NCBI GenBank assembly: GCA_963978895.1
Contig: OZ022238.1
Location: forward strand, 38,949,820-39,013,819
From: Erpobdella octoculata
Taxonomy: Eukaryota > Annelida > Clitellata > Hirudinida > Erpobdellidae
Length of the DNA stretch: 64,000 nt
Reading direction: 5' to 3'
In this document: positions 56,977 to 64,000 of the stretch, piece by piece
Position numbering within the stretch: the stretch's first letter is position 1
Layout: each line of letters starts with the position of its first letter
Notes under the pieces: generated by a model
What the model saw: only the letters and a program-made list of their open reading frames with translations
What the model was told of the DNA's origin: nothing
The model's database searches: none
Program-made: the position numbers and the translations under genes

Positions 56977-57599
56977 TTTGAGTATAATAAAACTGTCTTT
57001 AATCTTTCTTACAAAATATCTAGGAATTCATGAATAGTTCATGATAGTAAATTTAGTGCTTAGCAAATTTGTTTTTGGTTAATCCCTTAAGACCGATTAA
57101 GTCGCCGGCAGCCCATAGACTAATTAATTTTTACAACGGTATCAATTTGGGAAATAAATGTGTTTTGTTAAAATACAAATAAATTAATGATGAAAACTGT
57201 ATTTAGTTGATTGAACTCTTGAATTGTAGAAAAAAATCGAAATTTCTGTTATGACTTATGAATTCATCGACCCAAAGCAAATTGAAAATTGATTTATTGA
57301 AATGATAAAATTAGCATAATTTGCTTCCAAAAGAGTTCTGTTTGAAGATTTTCTTTGATCCAGTTGCGATGGACAACTTCTGCGCGTTTAATGCTTTGAA
57401 GTTTTACTAATTACTTTAATGACATCATCCTCTGTTCATGTTGGTAATTTTTTTTCTCTCCACTTCTAGATATTACTACTTTTTGATTGATATTTGACAT
57501 CTTCCAGGACCACTACAGATTTTATCGCTATGGCACTGATTTATTCTGTCTAACCAAAAAAAATTTGTTTTAATTATTTTCATAGTTGAATAATATAAC

Positions 57600-58930
57600 T
57601 TTGAAAGTATGTTTGATTCGGCTAGCAGATCAAACGCTTCCGCCGCATCATTAGCCGGTACGTGAGCTAAAGCAGGTAGATACCGGGCGGAGATTTGGAG
57701 ATCGTAGCTTGTTTAATATTCAGCTTTCATTTCCAACTCATTAATTTTTTGCAAAACACTTTGACAGAGATGAAAAAAACAACGGCTGTCAGTTGCTAAT
57801 GGGTATGCTGCATTGAATGCAGCTATGGAAGCTGCTTCAAAATCAGTGAGAATAACTGTTGGTGCTGCAGTAGGAATAAGATTTTTAATTTCTAACAACA
57901 TCCTGTCATATGTGGCTCTTGTTTTATTGGGTAACAGGCAATACACAGCTGCGGGATTTACTGCGCCGACAAACTCAAAATGAACGCTGTACAATTAAAA
58001 AAAAAACAAAGTTGCAACAATTTTAAATGTTTCATCGGCTAACCAAACATAGGCTCTTACTAAACCTTTCTTGGGTAGCCAATGAAGTTGACGTAAAGTT
58101 GGGGTGATGTGGTCTCGGGGACCGAGATCTTTGACAAGCCGAGCGGTCGCATGGAGTACAGAAGTAAGGGGTTTTAAGAACGATGATGGTAGACCTGTCA
58201 GCACTGAGTTGCAGTAGTCTACTCTTGAGATGACAAAAGCCTGGACTAGGGTAGGAATGCACTGCTCGTTAAGGCAGAGCTTCACTTGACGCGGCGTAGA
58301 TGGAAGTAGCAGGCCCTTGTAATGGCGGAGATATGGTGGGTCATTGACAAGCCAGAGTCAAGATACACTCCGAGATCACGAACAACATTCGAAGACGAGA
58401 TTGTGCAGTCACCGATATTAATAGAGCCTGAACTCATGGATATGGGCTGAGGCCTTCGATCAAACCAAATGAGTTCTGTTTTAGAAGTATTGAGCTTCAG
58501 GCGCATGGCTGAGCACCATTTTTGAATTTCAACGAAACAGTTTGCAAGTTTTGTTTTAGCTAGGCAGATTCCGAGTCATACAGAATAAAATCTCTAAACA
58601 CTTCAGGAATATCAAAATCAAGATTTGTAGGTAACGGTGCCCGTCGTGCTCGTTGTCTGTGACGTCTCAGGCATTGGTTCAAAGTCGTTTTTTGGCTGTG
58701 CATTAAGAATATGTGCGTCCAAAGTGGCCATGACAACAGCACTTTGCGCAGAACTTGGAGTAGCAATGTTTTGTGTCATTATCTACTTCATTTCACCCAA
58801 AGCCACTCGAGCCATTGCTGTCGATCCGTTTCCAAAATGTGTATGTTCTGCTGATTGTCGTACAACAATATCACCTTCTGTTAGCAACGTTGCGCGACAC
58901 TAGTGAGTTTCGCGTTTGCAACATCTCCAT
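57600..58930 (-). pseudogene. FLYWCH-MULE transposase, interrupted
   Basis: N-terminal: WRCCKRETH, a TAG, then CRATLLTEGDIVVRQSAEHT with H at the end, a FLYWCH zinc finger with Cys/His pattern (58925-58800). Next come LDFDIPEVFRDFILYDSES (58620-58560), a LINE insertion, and the MULE catalytic part: AYVWLADETFKIVATLFFF and then AAVYCLLPNKTRATYDRMLL, TVILTDFEAASIAAFNAAYP, SRCFFHLCQSVLQKINEL (58065-57720), with acidic residues at WLADET and TDFE. Homology continues in another frame to about 57600 (AHVPANDAAEAFDLLAE). Multiple stops, frame changes and the insertion make it non-functional. MULE transposases cut terminal inverted repeats and paste the element elsewhere. Confidence 0.85.
58075..58562 (-). 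pseudogene. LINE RT C-terminal fragment inside the MULE
   Basis: The minus strand reads LKLNTSKTELIWFDRRPQPI, SNVVRDLGVYLDSGLSMTHH, and in another frame VISRVDYCNSVLTGLPSSF and ITPTLRQLHWLP. These are the RT thumb region of a CR1/Nimb-like LINE, similar to 18200-18560. It separates two parts of the MULE transposase that are otherwise collinear, so it inserted into it. One frameshift lies near 58285. Confidence 0.85.
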
Positions 58931-59240
58931 GTTATCTGATTGTTAATGTTAGTTTGGTATTTCCAATACTCAAAATTTCGATAAATAACAATTACATTAC
59001 CTCGCTTAAAAACTACATACTCTACGCATGCCGTCATGTTTACAAATAATGTAAACAGTCACAACCTTACACCAATATATAATGAGGTGGCATGCAAGCA
59101 TGCATCGTTCAACAACGCTGGAGACGAAACTTAGCGAGACGAACAGTAAGGAAACGAATGGTACGTGGAGACAAAACGTACGGAGACGAATAGCAGGCAG
59201 ACGAAACGTACGGAGACGAAAGGTAGGGGAATCAAAATTT

Positions 59241-60033
59241 TAACGATACAAAAAAATTGTTTCAAAAAACAAAATTACCTTTTGTATTGCTTGAACTATT
59301 AAAATAAAATTATGATCAATCTATCATTGCTGGCAGTTTGAGTTTCTTTATTGATTTTAAATCAATTATTGTGTAAAGTAAGTCTAAACGGCTAATTCCG
59401 CCAGCTCTCTGCTTGTTATGCAAAAGTGTATTTTTACCATTTTTAATCAATCAATCTAATTTTAATTAATCAGTGATCCAAGGTTTCCGGATTTTTTTAA
59501 AATTTCAAATTATTAAAGAATTGGATTGAGAAGCTTATTCACTTTGCTCAGGCATTAAAATGACAATTCTTGTTGCAAATTAGCAACTTACATTATTTCT
59601 GAAAAGTTTCACGTGAAAATATTGTTTATTACTAATAATTTTAAATTGTTTGTTTTGCAAATCAGGTAGACTTGTTTGAAATATGTTTCCCAAATTGAAA
59701 TTAATAGTGGTCTATAACATTTGTGCATCTAAACAATCTGATCAAATTTTATATCTGAAATAAAAAAATGTTGAAATAACTTTTAGATGTAAAAAACCAT
59801 GTTTTGAAGTAAATAAAAAAAACAATGACATATTTGTTTAATAAGAAATCATTTACATTTTGACTTAAAAAAAAATTAAATAACTTTTGCAGCAAGTTAG
59901 CCATTACATACATTCCCAGCAATGTTTCAATAGCTGGTTTCTTTTTTAGTGCATTTGAAGTAAAAAAGTTTTTTATGTTTTTTATTTTAGTTTTTGTAGT
60001 TTTAGAAAATTTTGCAATTCATTATTAACCCTT
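59241..60033. other. AT-rich spacer
   Basis: No ORF, RNA gene or repeat family recognised. Confidence 0.5.
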
Positions 60034-60231
60034 TGTGACGGGATTCTGCTCGGGTATTAATGCCTGACGACGAAACAACTGACTCGAGACTAACAAGGTT
60101 TACAATTGTATTAAGATAACACAAACGACAATTAATACACTAGTCGGACAGAGCTTCACCTCTCAAAATCGCAAGAAGCAAGAGAACCCCAATTCCAATC
60201 GCAAAATTTTCTTATATAGCTTTTTTTTTAT

Positions 60232-60275
60232 TATAGTTTAACGTCCTTATACATGGTATTTTTAGACGGGAAAAA
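60232..60275 (+). repeat. Small dispersed motif
   Basis: TTATTATAGTTTAACGTCCTTATACATGGTATTTTTAGAC-type sequence resembling 39755-39795 and 10700-10740. Its nature is unknown. Confidence 0.5.
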
Positions 60276-60419
60276 AATTATAAAATAATAAAAATAATAA
60301 GAAATAAATAAAATTAAAACAAATAAAAATAGAGATATTGTCCTTTTAAGAAATGGAAAAGAAAAATGTTAGAAAATATATCTAGAAAATTCTTTATATT
60401 CTTCTTTTCCCTTCTTTTC

Positions 60420-61600
60420 TTTTGTCGTGTCATTTTCGCCATCTTCAGCCTGAAACTTTAATCCCGGGATCAGGGAAGATGACTTCTTTCGGAACACTTC
60501 TGGTCGGTTGATGAATGCTGGACTGCTTCGTAGAGGGTGTCAGGTCATCTTTATCGGTTTTCATTGGGGTGTTCCAAGGGGAAGGCATCAATCACACCCC
60601 TCCCAATGATTTCCTTTGGATTTCCATTCTTCCAATCTTTGAAGAGTCCAGGTCCTCATCGTGGCTTCATCCGGATCATTTTTTCCTGTGTTGGAAGGTT
60701 CAATTCAAGGTAGCTTTTTGAACTGCATCGTACCGGGGGTCATGTCGTCTTTATCGGTCGTCATCGGTCCATTATAGGGCTGGCATAAATCACGTCCCTC
60801 CGATGATTTCCTTCCGATTTCCAGTCGTCCACGCTTTGAAGAGCTCGTGTGTGTTGGAACCTGTTGTAAAGTGACGTTGGGTTCTTTCGATCATGATTGT
60901 CGTGTCATCCTCGGTTGTCATTGGAGAAGGAAAAGAGGCAGAAACCTAATCCGCTGACTCCTTGGGATTCATTTCTCCCATGATTGATTGAACCCAGCGT
61001 CGTCGTTGAATGTTCGGTTGCATCGTGGCGGGAACCAGGTTGTCTTGAGTCGTCCTTGGAGAAGGGTTGGGCACCCACACAACCCCAATCCGCAGATTAC
61101 CTTCGACTTCCAGTCTTCCTCACTTGATGAATCTTGAGTCGTCATAGGAGGAGGGGCTGGGCATGAATCAAGCTTCACCCCGCTGGCTACTTTCAGATTT
61201 TGGATCTTCCACGCTTTGAAGAATCTTCTCTGCGTTGAAGAGCCATGTTGGTCTGACGTGATGATGGACTGCTTCTCTCCGGGCGACTGTACTTCTGTAT
61301 CCGTCATTGGAAAGGGCATGGGTAGCGAAGCCAAGCCTCAGACCGTTGGTTGACTTCAGATTCCAGAATTCGCGCTTGAAGGGTTCATGACATCTTCGTG
61401 AACTACTGTTCTCCGTTGCACTGTGTCGTTTAGCTGCATCGCCGCGAGCATCGGGTAACTTTAGTCGTCATTGGAAAGGAGTGATAATCTTCCCCAGGCA
61501 TCTTCAGTCTCCAAGAGTTACCTTGATTTTCGCGTAGAAGATCCTGGGTTGAAGGGCAAGCTCCAATCTTCTGAGTACCTTCGGAAACCTTCAGCAGCGC
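60420..61600. repeat. Degenerate long-unit tandem repeat, GC-richer
   Basis: Successive segments of roughly 180-250 bp share, in order, GTCGTCATTGG-like, AAGGG(C)ATGG, CCGATGATTTCCTT and TTCCACGCTTTGAAGA. Copies begin near 60560, 60760, 60915, 61040, 61135, 61300 and 61465. Divergence is high. Short frames in it are inconsistent between copies, so I do not call a gene. Confidence 0.6.
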
Positions 61601-61820
61601 GACGAAACAACACAACTCTTTCGAAAACGAACCGTATTATAAAAGCACACAGATAAACATCTACTAAAAACAACTGGGAGCGACGATAATACGTCGACCA
61701 ATGCGCCCTACTGCAATTGCAAAGGAACGCACGGCTTACGCACCATCGTCGCTCCCGCACGGCGAACGAACTCCCGTCTCAACTCGAACTAAACTGCCCG
61801 ACCGTCCGATCCAACTGAAC

Positions 61821-61945
61821 CTTATATAGCCTAGCACACGTGTCAATTTTAATTTACAAAAACCACCAATCCGAATGCAGCCTTAATTCCACGTGACCGT
61901 TTGACTAACCCCACGTGACCGTTTGACTAGCCCCACGTGACCGTT
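61821..61945 (-). promoter_or_regulatory. Candidate LTR promoter: TATA box and four E-boxes
   Basis: On the minus strand a TATATAAG box (61828-61821) is followed about 10-20 nt downstream by TTCAGTTGG. Upstream lie CACGTG palindromes at 61837, 61890, 61912 and 61934. The last three are in a 22-bp tandem repeat (CCACGTGACCGTTTGACTA). bHLH-type factors bind CACGTG in animals; which factor acts here is unknown. Confidence 0.5.
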
Positions 61946-62259
61946 TGAAACACAAAAGTTTACAAGGGCAATATACATCAAAATCACCGCAACAACTTAT
62001 TTAATACTCATCCTAAATCGATATTATTAGGTACAAATAAAGGACTACACAATATCTATACAACGTACTAAAAATTATTATCGAAAACTTAATAGGAAAG
62101 ACGCTAGAATGCGAAGCACACTAAAATCGAGCAAGTTTGATTAATAAGCGAACCGACGCTACCCCTCTAGTCGGCGTTTTTCATCGCGCTCTCCGCCTAG
62201 TCCGCGCAATAAAGTTATTCATTACAAAATTATAATCGACGATGGAGACAACCGTGACA

Positions 62260-64000
62260 CCCATCAAAAGTTATATATATTTTTTCAAATTTTGCAATTT
62301 TTCTCATCCGGTTCAATTCACACAAAAAAACAAATAGGTGAAACTAACAAACCGACTTTGAACTTTGGGTAGGGTTTAATTCAACTTTGATGTTAAATAG
62401 AAACAGTGGTTTTCACCACCAAAATTAAAATGAAATCAATAACCATAAAACGTCAAATTTGAAAAATGATTCAAACATTTTATATTTGTTAAAACTTTAA
62501 TCGAACTGTTTATTTATTATACAGGTGTTATTACTAAAATGGTTAAGAATTTAGAGATAATAAATCTGCAAAAATGTGTATAAATTGCATTATTATCAAG
62601 CTGAATTATAGAGACTTGAAATTTTGTTCTAATTTACTATATTTTTAAATAAAAATTTTTGAGCTAGTCACTTTCCTTTCTTCCCCAAAAAATTCTTCAA
62701 AATTCGATCAACTGCAAAATCGATGTGAAAAGTGTTTCGGCCGTGTGGTCCTTTGAATTCTCTAGCGTATTACTTTGCTAATTATCACCTAAATTATATC
62801 TATTTAGTTGTAACAAACAAAAACAAAATTATTCCATTTTAAAAAACTCAATAATTTCTTGTTGCAGAGTGCAACGATCCATCGCAACAGAGATAAACAA
62901 ATTTTTCGATATTTGCAGGTTTTTTTTGCTGCAAAAGGTTTTTTAAAATAATTTGTTGTAAATAATGTGATAAAAAAAATCATTAAATTGGATTTTTGCC
63001 TCGAAGTGGTAAGTGTGTAACAAAATCTTCCTTTTTTGCTGGAAACTTTACGTTTTTAGTATCACCGGGGAAAAATTAGAAAACCCGCTATACGTAGCCG
63101 TTCAATTTTTGAATTTCCTAATTTTTTTCACTTTTAATTTAAAAGTTTTAAATAATACAAATCATTATTTTAACTTTTCAAACGTATAGTTTAAACGTTA
63201 AAATATAAATGAAGAAATTAAAAAAGCATAGTAGAATTATCTGGTGGAGTCAACTTATAATTTTCAGTCAATTGCGCTGCTTGTCGGCAATATATTTTAA
63301 CACAATTTTTGCTGTTCTGTGTTCAAATCAAGGAATATTGATTATAGTTACTATAAATTTAAAGGGGTTGATGAAAATTAAAACTGAAAACTGTGATTAA
63401 ATTTTTGTTGAAATGATTGATCACATTTGAAAATAAATTAAAACGAATTACCCATAGATATATATTAGGTATATATCTATGGAATTAATCTTCAGAAATT
63501 GGTTTTAAGCTTATATTTTCTTTATAAATAAAGACTATTTAAACAAATAAAATATTTAAAAAATTTTTTTCTTAAATACCATGTTTTTGTGAACTGAAAT
63601 AGAGAAAATAATTTTTTCTGGGCTGTGTGAAAAATGTCTTGATGGAAGCGTGCATTAATTGCGGACATTCGTATAACGAACAAGCCAAAATTTTTAAAAC
63701 TAAAAACGTGGGGCGCCTTTTAAATTTATATTTAAAAAAGCGGGTCTATCCTGTTTATTTTATTTTTCATTCGTTTAATTTAATTTTATATGCAAAAATT
63801 TACCACATTTTTGATTAAAAATCGTTGAGTTTAAAGGATTTTCCACTTTTTGTTATTTTTATAAAACTCTTGTTTTGTGATATGAATTACCTAGAAAACT
63901 TTTATAATTGTTATTTTATGTTCTAGGTAGTACATATATTGTTAATAATGAGTACGATATTGGTGATTGAAGCCAAAAACTTTTTTTTATTTTTTCCAAA
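62260..64000. other. AT-rich terminal region
   Basis: Includes a diverged copy of the repeat at 47130 (62730-62905) and a small hairpin insertion at 63451-63481. Short frames at 63209 and 63627 have no motif. No gene could be supported. Confidence 0.5.
63451..63481. repeat. 31-bp hairpin with 6-bp direct repeats
   Basis: CCATAGATATATA and its complement TATATATCTATGG (13-bp arms including one flanking base) surround a 5-base loop. GAATTA precedes (63445-63450) and follows (63482-63487). The design is like the 39-bp hairpin at 56938. Confidence 0.75.

Larger units (their letters stand above)
56190..59240 (-). mobile_element. Mutator-like (MULE) transposon with repeat-built termini
   Basis: The two ends are inverted relative to each other. 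The left end reads CTTTTCGTCTCCTACGTTTC GTCTCC, and the right end's complement reads CCTTTCGTCTCCGTACGTTTCGTC. Both are arrays of TTCGTCTCC-type units; the left is expanded to over 500 bp. Between them, on the minus strand, are a FLYWCH finger (58800-58925) and a MULE transposase (58760-57600), interrupted by a LINE fragment at 58075-58562. Flanking duplications could not be defined. Confidence 0.75.
60034..62259 (-). mobile_element. Probable solo LTR, about 2.2 kb
   Basis: On the minus strand it runs from TGTCACGGTTGTC (62259) to AATCCCGTCACA (60034), the TG...CA ends with short inverted repeat of an LTR. It contains a plausible TATA box and tandem E-boxes at the expected place and a less AT-rich, degenerately repetitive transcribed part (60420-61600). 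No gag, pol or second LTR is visible in the window. A target duplication is not convincing (CCCTT versus CCCAT). Another possibility is a non-autonomous DNA element. Confidence 0.4.

Noticed and set aside
60969..61760. Several short frames in the GC-richer region
   Set aside because: Frames are not kept between the degenerate tandem copies and show no family motif.
63209..63818. Two small plus-strand frames near the window end
   Set aside because: AT-rich, no motif, and lengths expected by chance.

Overview
This window is an AT-rich, intron-poor, transposon-saturated piece of an animal nuclear genome. The animal assignment rests on five tandem genes of the DEG/ENaC (degenerin/epithelial sodium channel) superfamily, which is a metazoan family. 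Non-LTR retrotransposons, Helitrons, hAT and Mutator-like elements, tRNA-derived SINE heads and a 5S-like fragment agree with this. The phylum cannot be fixed from the sequence alone. There is no sign of bacterial or viral gene organisation.

The host genes are one family. Five DEG/ENaC paralogues lie on the minus strand at 1-1324 (cut by the window edge), 13029-14561, 28414-29937, 49576-51098 (broken by a one-base frameshift) and 53904-55487. Each is a single uninterrupted exon of about 510 residues. A sixth remnant (1766-1905) keeps only the N-terminal codons. The copies share coding sequence, and most also share a block about 320-400 bp upstream of the start codon, so they arose by local duplication that included the promoter side. 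Across the array the gating dipeptide His-Gly is Arg-Gly, and in the four copies that reach TM2 the selectivity-filter triplet reads Gly-Ile-Thr.

Everything between these genes is mobile or repetitive DNA. 2-10 kb: nested LINEs, one with an ORF1 that has grown a 75-copy 15-bp minisatellite. 11-19 kb: a small Helitron-like element, a tRNA-like/5S-like composite, a minisatellite split by a SINE, and LINE debris. 20-24.8 kb: a LINE with two intact ORFs, sitting between long inverted repeats. 25-44 kb: three related non-autonomous Helitrons, a Helitron helicase fragment, a nearly complete R2-type retrotransposon (zinc finger, RT, restriction-like endonuclease), and three hAT-type elements, almost all inside or touching (TATG)n or (TA)n microsatellites. 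44-47 kb: a decayed LINE. 48.8-49.6 kb: a hAT MITE with perfect target duplication next to a DEG/ENaC stop codon. 52.2-53.4 kb: a (TTGA)n array. 56.2-59.2 kb: a FLYWCH/MULE transposon with minisatellite-like termini, split by a LINE fragment. 60.0-62.3 kb: a probable solo LTR with tandem E-boxes and a TATA box.

The recurring theme is microsatellites as landing sites. The best candidate for something undescribed is the R2-type retrotransposon at 34.3-37.9 kb, flanked on both sides by (TATG)n, together with Helitrons that terminate exactly in the same kind of repeat. Microsatellite-targeting retrotransposons are known in other clades, but this combination deserves a genome-wide test. Because the organism is unknown and no search could be run, family names rest on recognised motifs, and novelty is inference.
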